A DNA stretch of 55,991 nt, taken from the NCBI GenBank assembly GCA_022823405.1, contig JAJDXD010000119.1, positions 1-55,991 on the forward strand, in the 5' to 3' direction. A model generated the notes under the pieces. The model saw nothing but the letters and a program-made list of their open reading frames with translations, did no database searches and was not told the origin of the DNA. Positions 16,959-25,379 of this stretch are shown here, piece by piece. Source of the DNA: Gammaproteobacteria bacterium. GTDB lineage: Bacteria; Pseudomonadota; Gammaproteobacteria; Arenicellales; JAJDZL01. Made by a program: the position numbers and the translations under genes. Within the stretch, counting starts at the first letter, position 1. The number at the start of each line of letters is the position of its first letter.

Positions 16959-17812
16959 CAGCGAACCTTCAAGCGAGGATCAAAAACATCCCGCAATGTC
17001 TCGCCCAGAAATGTGAATCCCAACGTGGTCACAATAATCGGCAGACCACCAGCGACCGCAATCCATGGCGTGTCGCGAATCGCCGCAAATCCATCGTTCA
17101 AAATGGCGCCCCACGACGGAGTTGGAGGGCGTACACCAAGTCCCAGAAAACTCATTCCAGCCTCAATCGCGATGACGACAGGAATGTCCATCGAAGCCAA
17201 AATCAATAGTGGACCAATAACATTCGGTAGTATGTGCGCCCGTAAGATGCGTGTCGTTCCAGCTCCCATACTTTGTGCAGCAGAAACAAATTGAGCGGAT
17301 TTCAACGCGAGAGTTTGGGTCCGAATGATTCGTGCATAGCCCGGCACATTCACCAAAATAACGACAACGACCACTGCAGTCAGAGACGGTCCAAACAAAG
17401 TGACCAGTGCCAGAGCCAGCATTACTGTGGGAAAACTCTTGAGTGCGTCAAACACCAATATCATCAAATTGTCCAACCAGCGCGGTCCATAGCCGGCAAT
17501 GAGGCCGAGAACCACACCTATAACCAATGATGCGGCAATCGAAAAAAGTGCGACTGACAGTGCAATCCGGCCGCCGTGCAAAACCCGTGAGAACAGGTCT
17601 CGCCCCAAATGGTCGGTACCCAATAGATGCGTGATTGACGGACCTTGAAAACGGTCACGTGGGGATATATCAGAAGGTTCGGCTGTTGCCAGAATGTCAG
17701 CGAATACGGCACCAAAAACCATGAGAACAACAAGTGCAACGCCGAATGCACCCATTGGTTCGGCTAGAATCCGCCGCAAGGCTTTGTAGAGTTTAGAGAC
17801 GGCTTCGGACAC
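16958..17812 (-). CDS. oppC: peptide-type ABC importer, permease OppC
   Basis: A permease of about 284 residues (OppC/DppC type, BPD_transp_1 fold). It has one N-terminal helix (MGAFGVALVVLMVFGAVFA), a periplasmic loop with GTDHLGRDLFSRVLHGGRIAL, five further helices and the EAA loop SAAQSMGAGTTRILRAHILPN. The start is uncertain: the frame is open with TTG codons at 17833, 17830 and 17821 and a GTG at 17812, all overlapping the end of oppB; GTG is chosen here. Either choice means the gene is coupled to oppB. Confidence 0.9.
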   Translation of the reverse strand: MSEAVSKLYKALRRILAEPMGAFGVALVVLMVFGAVFADILATAEPSDISPRDRFQGPSITHLLGTDHLGRDLFSRVLHGGRIALSVALFSIAASLVIGVVLGLIAGYGPRWLDNLMILVFDALKSFPTVMLALALVTLFGPSLTAVVVVVILVNVPGYARIIRTQTLALKSAQFVSAAQSMGAGTTRILRAHILPNVIGPLLILASMDIPVVIAIEAGMSFLGLGVRPPTPSWGAILNDGFAAIRDTPWIAVAGGLPIIVTTLGFTFLGETLRDVFDPRLKVR

Positions 17813-18737
17813 GAGGATCAAGAACCCCAACAACTAGGTCAGCAATTAAGTTAATGGCTATAAAGAGCACTGTAGTGACAAGCACTGCACCTGATACCAG
17901 CGGATAATTTCGGGTCAGAATTGCATCGTAGACCAGTTTGCCGACTCCAGGACGGGCGAATACAATTTCTGCAAAAACAGCCGATGAAAGCATTTGGCCA
18001 ATACCAACTCCCAGCAGGGTGACAGTCGGTAGAATTGCAATGGTCAAGGCATATCGATACGTGATCAATCGTTCAGGTAAGCCAAATGCACGAGCGGTAC
18101 GAATGTGAGATGCCTCCAACACTTCAAGCATTGAGGCACGCACCAGACGAGCAAGATAGCCCACCCAACCGAGCCCAACTGCAAGAGATGGCAGAATCAA
18201 ATGGATTATTTGATCAATAATGTCGCCTGAATCGCCTGCGCCAATGGCAGGAAGCCAGCGAAGAGAGACTGCGAAAATGAGCAGTGCGTAAATTGCGATA
18301 ACAAAGGACGGTACTGCGATTACCCCGACACTCAATATACCGATTATGCGATCAACAATACCACCGGGTTGAATCGCAGTCCAACATCCCAGCGGAATGC
18401 CGAGTGCAATGGACCAAATCATACCGCCGGCGATTAAAGCCAGTGTGAATGGCAGTTGTTCCAGTACCACATCAGTTACCGGCCGATCAGACAAAACCTC
18501 GTTTCCAAGATCTCCCTGCCATGCATTGATGAAAAAGTTCCAGAACTGGATCCAAATGGGTTGGTCAAGCCCCATTTTGACACGCAGTGCTTCACGCATC
18601 GCGTCGGTGGCCCGAGGACCTAGCGCGACCGCAGCCGGGTCACCGGGAATGAGATAAATCATCGTGAACAGCAGTAGCATCACCACTGACACGATGATCA
18701 CGGCTAAACCCAGCCGTTTGACAGAATAATTCAGCAT
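17793..18737 (-). CDS. oppB: peptide-type ABC importer, permease OppB
   Basis: A 314-residue OppB/DppB-type permease. The N-terminal helix (RLGLAVIIVSVVMLLLFTMIYLIPGDP) is typical, followed by six helices in all and the EAA loop RTARAFGLPERLITYRYALTIAILP. It ends with the family tail ADLVVGVLDPRVR. It forms the channel with OppC and receives substrate from the binding protein encoded upstream. A strong stem-loop lies between the binding-protein gene and oppB, consistent with lower expression of the permease. Confidence 0.93.
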   Translation of the reverse strand: MLNYSVKRLGLAVIIVSVVMLLLFTMIYLIPGDPAAVALGPRATDAMREALRVKMGLDQPIWIQFWNFFINAWQGDLGNEVLSDRPVTDVVLEQLPFTLALIAGGMIWSIALGIPLGCWTAIQPGGIVDRIIGILSVGVIAVPSFVIAIYALLIFAVSLRWLPAIGAGDSGDIIDQIIHLILPSLAVGLGWVGYLARLVRASMLEVLEASHIRTARAFGLPERLITYRYALTIAILPTVTLLGVGIGQMLSSAVFAEIVFARPGVGKLVYDAILTRNYPLVSGAVLVTTVLFIAINLIADLVVGVLDPRVRSRL

Positions 18738-18747
18738 CTGTCGGGAA

Positions 18748-18773
18748 TCGGGCGGCCCTTTCGGGCCGCCCGA
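18748..18773. promoter_or_regulatory. stem-loop between oppA and oppB
   Basis: A perfect 11-bp stem, TCGGGCGGCCC (18748-18758) with GGGCCGCCCGA (18763-18773), and a 4-base loop. It sits in the gap between the binding-protein stop and the oppB start on the minus strand. No T-tract follows on that strand, so it more likely stabilises the oppA message or attenuates read-through than terminates fully. Confidence 0.7.
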
Positions 18774-18779
18774 AGATCG

Positions 18780-20330
18780 TTATGCTGACTTGAATTCAGA
18801 GAACAAAGATTCCCCGTTAGGCTTCAACCCAGGCTGAATGGTATCGCGATGGATGGCACCAACGACCTCGTGGGTGAGAAACACATAACAACCACTCTCG
18901 TCCATGAGGCCCTGCATTTTCTTGTAAATCTCGTCGCGCTTTCCAAAATCGCTTTCGCCGAGCCCCTGATCATGCAGTGCTTTGTATTCTGCGTTGTTAA
19001 CTCGCTCCCAGTTCCATACGCCAACCTGCTCCGGAGTAAACCAGACTGTGGCCCAACTCGGGTCGGGTTGCATTGAGTAGCGTTGTAGATAAATCTGCAA
19101 CTTGTTCCAATAATCGCCATCTTTTGAACCTAGCGTCCAGAATGTGCCGCTGTCATTCTGCTTAATCTCGCAAGAGATACCAACATCTGCCAGATTTGCC
19201 TGAATGACCTGAGCTGCTGTTAAACGATCAGTCTGGTTCAGAATGTCAAGTGTCACCGAAAGGTTCGTTGCACCTTCCTGCTTCAGGAGGTCTCTCGCCT
19301 TATCTGGGTCGTAATCATAAGTCACACTGTCTCGGCTACCAGGCAGTCCAGGTGCAATAATCCCGTTCCCTACCGATGCTGCACCAAAATATGCGGCATC
19401 CACAACACCTTTACGATCAATTGCGTGCTGAACAGCCCGTCGAATGTTGATGTTATCAAATGGCGCCACGTCCTGATTCATACCGATCCAGACATATGCC
19501 AGAGATGGTTTCTCTAGCACGACTGAGTTCGGTGGCGGATTCGACTTAAGCCGAGGTATTGACGCAACTGAAGTCCAAGTGTAGTCCAGATCGCCAGCTT
19601 CGAAACCTCGCTCCGCTGTTGCAGGGTCCTCGATTGGAATGATGTGGATTTCATCGAAACCGCCCTGCTCATGCGCCCAGTCGGGATTCCGCTTGAGAAC
19701 TGTTTTCTGCTTCGGCTGCCATTCAGCCAACAGATACTGACCTGACTGCGCCACTGGTTTCGTGGTAATTTTGTCGCCAAGCTCCTCCATCGCACGTTTC
19801 GACAAAATGCACGAAGCTGGAGTCGGCAAAGTCGTCGACCAAAGTGGTACAAACTTCTGATTGAGATGAATGAGGCCAGACAATTTATCTTTAACCTCAA
19901 CCTCTTTCAGTGCCGACCAGTCGCCAGCGTAGGGACTTTCCATCGCGGGATCGGCAAACCGTTCAATTGAGAACTTCACATCTTCTGCGGTCATCTGACC
20001 ATAACCATCCGTAAAGCCGATGTTATCCTTGAGTGTGAAAGCAATTGTCACATCATCAAGCTGCTCGATACTCTGGGCGGCAATTGGTTTCCAACCCCAA
20101 ACATCACCGGCTTGTGGAATAACCAATGGTGCAAAAATGGAACGGATAATATCGTCTTCGGGCAAAGAAAGACGAAAAGTAGGATCCAGAACCTGCAGAT
20201 CCGAGTAAGATCGAACCGTTAGAACAGAACCATCCTGTGAAAGTGCGAATCGCGGCACAACCATAGTTGCTGCACCAAACGCTCCACACGCGGCCAAAAA
20301 TGAACGCCGCGTCATATTGAGCCCATTCAT
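18780..20330 (-). CDS. oppA: extracellular solute-binding protein family 5, Tat-exported
   Basis: A 516-residue SBP_bac_5 periplasmic binding protein for the Opp importer. The N-terminus contains a twin-arginine signal, T-R-R-S-F-L-A at residues 7-13, followed by a hydrophobic stretch and a likely cleavage after ...RFALSQ. Export would therefore be folded, through Tat. Family motifs include LTVRSYSDLQVLDP near the mature N-terminus, NINIRRAVQHAIDRKGVVDAAYFG and YDPDKARDLLKQEG. GGAG seven bases upstream supports the ATG at 20330. It is the first gene of the seven-gene leftward operon. The ligand is unknown; peptides, acylated amino acids or small amides are candidates given the hydrolases in the operon. 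Confidence 0.9.
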   Translation of the reverse strand: MNGLNMTRRSFLAACGAFGAATMVVPRFALSQDGSVLTVRSYSDLQVLDPTFRLSLPEDDIIRSIFAPLVIPQAGDVWGWKPIAAQSIEQLDDVTIAFTLKDNIGFTDGYGQMTAEDVKFSIERFADPAMESPYAGDWSALKEVEVKDKLSGLIHLNQKFVPLWSTTLPTPASCILSKRAMEELGDKITTKPVAQSGQYLLAEWQPKQKTVLKRNPDWAHEQGGFDEIHIIPIEDPATAERGFEAGDLDYTWTSVASIPRLKSNPPPNSVVLEKPSLAYVWIGMNQDVAPFDNINIRRAVQHAIDRKGVVDAAYFGAASVGNGIIAPGLPGSRDSVTYDYDPDKARDLLKQEGATNLSVTLDILNQTDRLTAAQVIQANLADVGISCEIKQNDSGTFWTLGSKDGDYWNKLQIYLQRYSMQPDPSWATVWFTPEQVGVWNWERVNNAEYKALHDQGLGESDFGKRDEIYKKMQGLMDESGCYVFLTHEVVGAIHRDTIQPGLKPNGESLFSEFKSA

Positions 20331-20597
20331 ATATACACTCCGAAATAATCTAGTTGAAATATCGCTAATTATTTTGACAGCCAGTCAGTTACTGAATCTA
20401 TATTCATTGTGTCCAAATTAGCATCTGAAAACCCACTGACCAGTCATCAAGTAAACTTCACAAAAATGAGACGCAAAGTAACAGGTACTACGACTCAATT
20501 GGAAATTTAATTATGAATAGTTAGAAAATTAATTTAATGCCGATTTTCATCAATTACGAACAAATTACCTGATCGAATCCTCAACAGACTGGATTTA
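20331..20597. promoter_or_regulatory. divergent promoter region, opp operon and second CocE gene
   Basis: 267 AT-rich bases separate the divergent oppA and cocE-like genes. A perfect TTGACA (20374-20379) is followed after 19 bases by TATATT, a possible rightward promoter with a long spacer. The heptamer CCAGTCA occurs at 20381 and again at 20440. Shared control of the two transcripts is plausible, but no regulator gene lies next to them. Confidence 0.4.
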
Positions 20598-22607
20598 ATG
20601 TCCGATAAGAGTCATCGCAGTGAACCAAATGCATTGAAGGTAACTGAGCATCTCTGGATTGAAATGCCAGACGGTGTCAGATTGTCTGCCCGGATTTGGT
20701 GGCCCGAAGGAGACGGACCCTTCCCTTCGATTCTTGAGTACATTCCATATCGAAAACGCGACATGGTCCGTGCTCGAGATGAACGCAACCATCCCTTTTA
20801 TGCTTCGCACGGTTACGTTTGTTTGCGCGTGGATATGCGAGGATCAGGTGACAGTGAGGGGCACATGCCGGATATGTACTCGGATGATGAACTGGCTGAT
20901 GCGCGCCATGTTATTAACTGGATCGCTGCTCAGAGTTGGAGTACAGGTTGTGTAGGAATGTTTGGTACATCTTGGGGCGGAACAGCAGCCCTGCAGGCAG
21001 CAGTAGATGCTGCGGGTCCATTGAAAGCAATTGTGGCCAATTGTGCAACAATTAATCGATTTGATGATGACATTCACTGGATGGGAGGCTGTTTACTCAC
21101 CGACAGTTTCGAATGGGGCGCCACCTTACCCGCTATTCTCGCTTCCCCACCAGATCTTGCGACGGTCGGTAAAGAATGGTTTGATCTGTGGAAAAAAAGA
21201 CTGCACAAGCTCGCCTTTCCGCTTAATGAATGGATTCGAAACTCCATTCGAGGTAAGTATTGGCGGCACGGTTCAGTTGCATTCAGTTCGAAACAGCTCT
21301 CCTGTCCAATACTTGCAATTGGTGGCTGGTCCGATCGATATTCCAACATGGTGATGGACTTGGTCAATTTGCGACCCGATATCTGCTGGGGCATTGTGGG
21401 GGCGTGGGGACATCACTACCCCGACCAGGGTGAACCCGGCCCAGCGATCAGCTTTCAGGAACTTTCACTCGAATGGTGGGACCATTGGCTGAAGAATGAT
21501 TCGGGAAAAGACTTGGACTGGCCTCACCTCCGGGTCTGGCAACGTGAATTCGATTCACCTCAAGACCGGCTGAGGAGACGAAATGGAAAATGGATCCAGA
21601 TCGATAATTTTGAACAGTCGGATGTCACCACACTATGTCTTGACCGTGATAAGTTAACCGATCAGCCTTCTGCAGAAATTCAGTTTTTCGATGTGCCGAA
21701 CAATCTGCGGCATGGCGAATGTGCAGGGGATACCGGATATTTTGGCCGAGTAGGCGGGCTACCGCTCAATCAGCGCGTTGACGACGAACGCACTCTATGC
21801 TTCGACTCTGAACCGCTTGTCCAAGATCTCATTCTGAACGGTCACGCGGAGTTGTCTATTGATGTAAAAAGAGATAAGCGCGATGCTCAATTGATCTGCC
21901 GACTCTGCGAAGTGTCTCGCGATGGCAACTCCAATCTGGTTAGCCGACAGATACTGAATCTCGCGCTTGACGAATCACTGGATGAAATTTCACACTTTTC
22001 TCCCGGTAAACCAATCCGCTATCGCATCCAACTACCGTCAACAGCCTATCGATTCACCCGCGGCAATCGAATTCGGCTGGCTTTCGGCACATCCTATTGG
22101 CCTCTTGTCTGGGCTACTATACAGCCTGCTTGCATAAGAATCTCATCAGAGCAATCAAGTCTGAAACTGCCGCGGTTTGTTTCTGGAAATGATTTGTCAA
22201 CACCGTTCCCTAGTGCCAAAAAACTGCCACATCAACCAAGTTGGACATTGGAATCCGAGGGTGAACTGCAAAGGAAACGAAAAGAGTTAGGTACTGGCCA
22301 GTTCGAGTATTCCTGGAAAATGCCGCAATGTACATTCCGATTTAGTGATGAAGAAATTGCCATTTCACTTGAAACCTCGATGTACTACCGCGCAATCACC
22401 AATGAGACAGTTTCTTTCAGTTGCACAGTTGAACACAAAATCAACATTTTTCGCAGTGATGGAATTGCCAGAATCGAAAGCTCACTCAATTCCGAAGCAA
22501 AGGACACTGGATTAACGGCCCATGTGAATTTGTCGGTAGTCTGGGATGACGAAGAAATTGCAACGATTACTCGTCACTTTGATTATCCAACAGATGCGTG
22601 CAAGTGA
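20598..22607 (+). CDS. CocE/NonD family hydrolase (second copy)
   Basis: A 669-residue paralogue of the hydrolase at 12959-14959, with the same domain order: alpha/beta hydrolase with cap, then a C-terminal jelly roll. Catalytic residues are S125 in GTSWGG, D246 in GGWSDRY and H272 in GAWGHHYP. The N-terminal EHLWIEMPDGVRLSARIW and DMRGSGDSEG stretches match the first copy closely. No signal peptide is visible. It is divergent from the opp operon and monocistronic as far as can be seen. Two diverged copies flanking one importer suggest different substrate preferences within the same class of compounds. Confidence 0.9.
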   Translation: MSDKSHRSEPNALKVTEHLWIEMPDGVRLSARIWWPEGDGPFPSILEYIPYRKRDMVRARDERNHPFYASHGYVCLRVDMRGSGDSEGHMPDMYSDDELADARHVINWIAAQSWSTGCVGMFGTSWGGTAALQAAVDAAGPLKAIVANCATINRFDDDIHWMGGCLLTDSFEWGATLPAILASPPDLATVGKEWFDLWKKRLHKLAFPLNEWIRNSIRGKYWRHGSVAFSSKQLSCPILAIGGWSDRYSNMVMDLVNLRPDICWGIVGAWGHHYPDQGEPGPAISFQELSLEWWDHWLKNDSGKDLDWPHLRVWQREFDSPQDRLRRRNGKWIQIDNFEQSDVTTLCLDRDKLTDQPSAEIQFFDVPNNLRHGECAGDTGYFGRVGGLPLNQRVDDERTLCFDSEPLVQDLILNGHAELSIDVKRDKRDAQLICRLCEVSRDGNSNLVSRQILNLALDESLDEISHFSPGKPIRYRIQLPSTAYRFTRGNRIRLAFGTSYWPLVWATIQPACIRISSEQSSLKLPRFVSGNDLSTPFPSAKKLPHQPSWTLESEGELQRKRKELGTGQFEYSWKMPQCTFRFSDEEIAISLETSMYYRAITNETVSFSCTVEHKINIFRSDGIARIESSLNSEAKDTGLTAHVNLSVVWDDEEIATITRHFDYPTDACK

Positions 22608-22866
22608 TCCTCGATGGGTGAGGGCGTTTGCTGCTTGATCGAAAAATGCGCTCATTGGGAGTTTTACCACAACAGTTGTCAGCGCTTAACCGATTACGCA
22701 ATGTCGGAGATCAGGCATGGGTGCACTGGTATATACCCCCAGTGAAAGCGAATGCGCTCCAGATCGATTCGCGGTAGCCACTCATGGAATTAATTTCTAC
22801 GAAACTTCTCAAGATTGTTCCATAATGAACGAATCTTCAAATTTTGTCGATATCTACGGATGCGCC

Positions 22867-23031
22867 ATGACTCAGACCGCTCTCATCACTGGATGCTCCT
22901 GCGGGTTCGGCAAGCTACCCGCCCGGACTTTCCAGTGCGTCTCGGGCGATGCGACGATCAACAGTTCCACGGGCGCTGACACGGAAATGCTGATTGCGAT
23001 GATGGCTCAGAACAAGCGCGAGGCTGTGTGA
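22867..23031 (+). pseudogene. remnant of a short-chain dehydrogenase/reductase
   Basis: The frame begins M-T-Q-T-A-L-I-T-G-C-S-C-G-F-G-K, the beta1-alpha1 nucleotide-binding turn (TGxxxGxG) of classical SDR enzymes. After about 23 residues it jumps to an unrelated-looking tail ending in ADTEMLIAMMAQNKREAV. At 54 residues, against about 250 normally, the catalytic YxxxK region is absent. It is best read as an SDR gene with a large in-frame internal deletion. The surrounding DNA up to 23557 is visibly richer in G and C than its neighbours. Confidence 0.6.
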
Positions 23032-23032
23032 A

Positions 23033-23557
23033 ATGACGAAGTCCCGATCCCTCGTCAAATGGGGTGTCCCGACTACTGTTTTGATCGTCCTGATTGTCGC
23101 GGTGATTGGCGCTCTCACCACCCGTAAGACGTTCCTCGTGGAGATCTGGATCCCCGCCCCACCCGAAGCGGTGTGGGAGGTTCTGATCGACACCCAGGCC
23201 TATCCGCAGTGGAACCCGGTCTTTGTTGAAGTTGAAGGTGCCTATGCGATGGGGGAGACAGTGATGAACAGGGTGCGTGATCCAGGCGGCGCGATCCTGG
23301 AAATGACCGCGACAGTGGACACCATTCTCCCGAACGCGGAGCTACGCCAGTCCGGGGGCATCCCCGGTATTCTGACCTTCGACCATCGCTGGCTACTGGA
23401 GCCCGCAGATGGCGGAACGAATGTCATTCAGCACGAAGTGGACCGCGGAATCGGCCTCTGGTTCTGGAACTCCGACTGGATCGAACCCGCCTATGCGGAC
23501 ACCAACGAAGCGTTGGCAGAGAGGGTGCGGTTAGTGACGGCGCCACCGAGCAGCTGA
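23033..23557 (+). CDS. SRPBCC family protein with N-terminal membrane anchor
   Basis: A 174-residue protein with a hydrophobic N-terminal segment at about residues 12-29 (PTTVLIVLIVAVIGALTT), followed by a START/polyketide-cyclase-like SRPBCC domain. The domain start is IWIPAPPEAVWEVLIDTQAYPQWNPVFVEVEG, a clear family signature, and the domain ends near ALAERV. Such domains bind hydrophobic ligands in a deep pocket; no ligand can be named. The gene starts two bases after the SDR remnant and shares its GC-rich composition, so the two probably arrived together. No ribosome binding site stands out. Confidence 0.75.
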   Translation: MTKSRSLVKWGVPTTVLIVLIVAVIGALTTRKTFLVEIWIPAPPEAVWEVLIDTQAYPQWNPVFVEVEGAYAMGETVMNRVRDPGGAILEMTATVDTILPNAELRQSGGIPGILTFDHRWLLEPADGGTNVIQHEVDRGIGLWFWNSDWIEPAYADTNEALAERVRLVTAPPSS

Positions 23558-23689
23558 GCTTCCGCATCTCCGCCACGATCTGCAGCTTCTACGCTTCGCT
23601 CCACCGACGACGGACCTGTGACCGTTGCTCTCAGCATCTAGAATCTCCTCGGAAATCGATATCAGATAAGCACCCACTTAGCAAAAAGT

Positions 23690-23949
23690 AGACACCTTGT
23701 CACCAACCATTAATCTTCACCACTTTCACCGATCAATTGGTCCTATGGTTTGGTTTTCCAAATCACCAAACCGAAGTGGACACAACCAGGATTTTATATC
23801 GGGAGTTTTACATGATTCACCAACTGAAAGTCGACGGGCTGCGCAACTCACAGATTGCCCGACGGTTACATTCATCGCTCGGTTATGTCAATCCCAATGA
23901 GTACGAGGCCGGATTTCGTAAACCAGACTTGGCACAAATTTATGTCTGA
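23690..23949 (+). mobile_element. chimeric transposase remnant (IS21-like start, IS3-like end)
   Basis: From the ATG at 23812 the frame reads M-I-H-Q-L-K-V-D-G-L-R-N-S-Q-I-A-R-R-L, like the N-terminal helix-turn-helix of IstA-type (IS21) transposases. It then switches directly to H-S-S-L-G-Y-V-N-P-N-E-Y-E, the C-terminal end of IS3-family OrfB transposases. Only about 45 codons remain. Upstream, GGTTTGG (23747-23753) and CCAAACC (23766-23772) form a small hairpin. It is best explained as two insertion sequences joined by deletion. Confidence 0.55.
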
Positions 23950-24364
23950 ATGTTTTTTGGCAACACCCTAAAGGGTCTCTTAATTCCTACTATTCGTGAA
24001 ACAGCGGTGTCGCAATATCTCCACAATGCCTCTAAGCAAGGGCGCCAGTGAGCCTTTTAGAGGTTCGCAGAAAGCGGTTAACTAATTTTTATTCAGATTA
24101 CAAAATTAGCGGTGTGATTAAGCAAGATGCGCAGAAAAATTCAACTCCACTTTCCAGAGTTACGCACTTTTGCCAATCATTCGATCAAACAATTCGAGAC
24201 GCTAGATCATTGCGTGAGAATCTGATGTGAAGTATTTATTGATGTCGGAGATTTTTCTGTTTTTGAATGTGCTGTAAAATCGTCACTTAGACAATTGAGT
24301 CATTGATCAGCACTCATTTTTCAATTGGAATCAAACCGCAATACCGTCGAAGGTTCAAGGCACA
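23950..24364. other. intergenic region between the IS remnant and the Uma2 gene
   Basis: No gene is supported. A 60-codon open frame at 24048-24230 shows no family signature and no ribosome binding site. The stretch is AT-rich and probably degraded accessory DNA plus the promoter of the Uma2 gene. Confidence 0.35.
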
Positions 24365-25033
24365 ATGAAGAAAACACAGGCGGCAAAAATTGATTCAGAT
24401 TCAGTTCGGGCAACCTATCAGGACGTGTTGAATGCGCCACCACACCAGGTTGCAGAAATTGTCGGCGGCAAACTATACACTCATCCCAGACCAGCACCTG
24501 TTCATGCAATAGCCAGTTCGGGGCTGGGAAATCGTATCGGTAATCCTTTTCACTTTGGCGAAGGTGGTCCTGGCGGCTGGTGGATCATCGACGAGCCTGA
24601 ACTCCATCTGGGTGAGGACATTGTGGTACCAGACATTGCAGGATGGCGACGCGAGAATATGCCCAGGATTCCGACCACCGCCTACTTCACCTCAGTACCG
24701 GATTGGGTGTGCGAGGTGCTGTCTCCGTCGACCCGTACACTTGATCTGGGTGGAAAAAGGGCTGTCTATGCCCGCGAAGGTGTCAACTACTTTTGGTTGG
24801 TGGACCCAGATGACCGCTCGTTGGAGGCATTCAGGCTACACGAAACGCAGTGGGTATTGATCGATAAACTGATTGATGATGCACCAGTTTCGTTACCGCC
24901 GTTTGAGGCGATCACTTTCAGTCTCAGTGATTTGTGGCCACCGCATGCTGTGCATAGGGATCCACCGGGTAAAGAGCGACCACGCAAGTCAAAGTCTCAT
25001 TCTCAACCGGAGATTGCTGAGAGCGCGAAGTGA
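24365..25033 (+). CDS. Uma2 family (DUF820) restriction-endonuclease-like protein
   Basis: A 222-residue Uma2/DUF820 protein with a PD-(D/E)XK-like fold. The conserved run is E-I-V-G-G-K-L-Y near residue 33, then EPELHLGEDIVVPDIAGWRRE (the metal-binding Asp of the fold), VPDWVCEVLSPST (the E of the core), and DLGGKRAVYAREGVNYFWLVDPDDRSLEAF (the K and following strand). All core residues seem present, so nuclease activity is possible, but these proteins are mostly uncharacterised and are widespread in accessory DNA. The Lys/Ser-rich tail (KERPRKSKSHSQPE) is probably disordered. It stands alone. Confidence 0.85.
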   Translation: MKKTQAAKIDSDSVRATYQDVLNAPPHQVAEIVGGKLYTHPRPAPVHAIASSGLGNRIGNPFHFGEGGPGGWWIIDEPELHLGEDIVVPDIAGWRRENMPRIPTTAYFTSVPDWVCEVLSPSTRTLDLGGKRAVYAREGVNYFWLVDPDDRSLEAFRLHETQWVLIDKLIDDAPVSLPPFEAITFSLSDLWPPHAVHRDPPGKERPRKSKSHSQPEIAESAK

Positions 25034-25379
25034 GGTTCAGCTGTTAGCTCACATCAGTGCAGGTAAGTGTCAATCACTACGCTGCTCTTTTCAAAGATGG
25101 CAACATAAATCTGCAACAACAGGTCAAGCCACTGCGGCACTCGAATTGAGTTCATCAATACACCTTGGCGTAGCGAGCTGATTGTGGTAGAAACTTAAAT
25201 CAACGTCAAAGGCAGAAGTGCCTCAATCATCCGATTGATTCAATGCAGCTGCACGGCAAACGAGCAGAAAGAAAATAAATGCCAAAGCGAATTGGTAAAT
25301 TTAACTCAGGCTGCTCTCAGTGAATTGAAACACTTTCATACTACACTAAATCATTGACAAGATGTCTGTCGCTCGTGAC
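25034..25379. other. intergenic region between Uma2 gene and phnX
   Basis: No gene, repeat or convincing terminator is seen in these 346 bases between two convergent genes. Confidence 0.4.

Noticed and set aside
24048..24230. 60-codon open frame before the Uma2 gene
   Set aside because: No recognisable family or ribosome binding site, and it lies in degraded DNA between an IS remnant and the Uma2 promoter.
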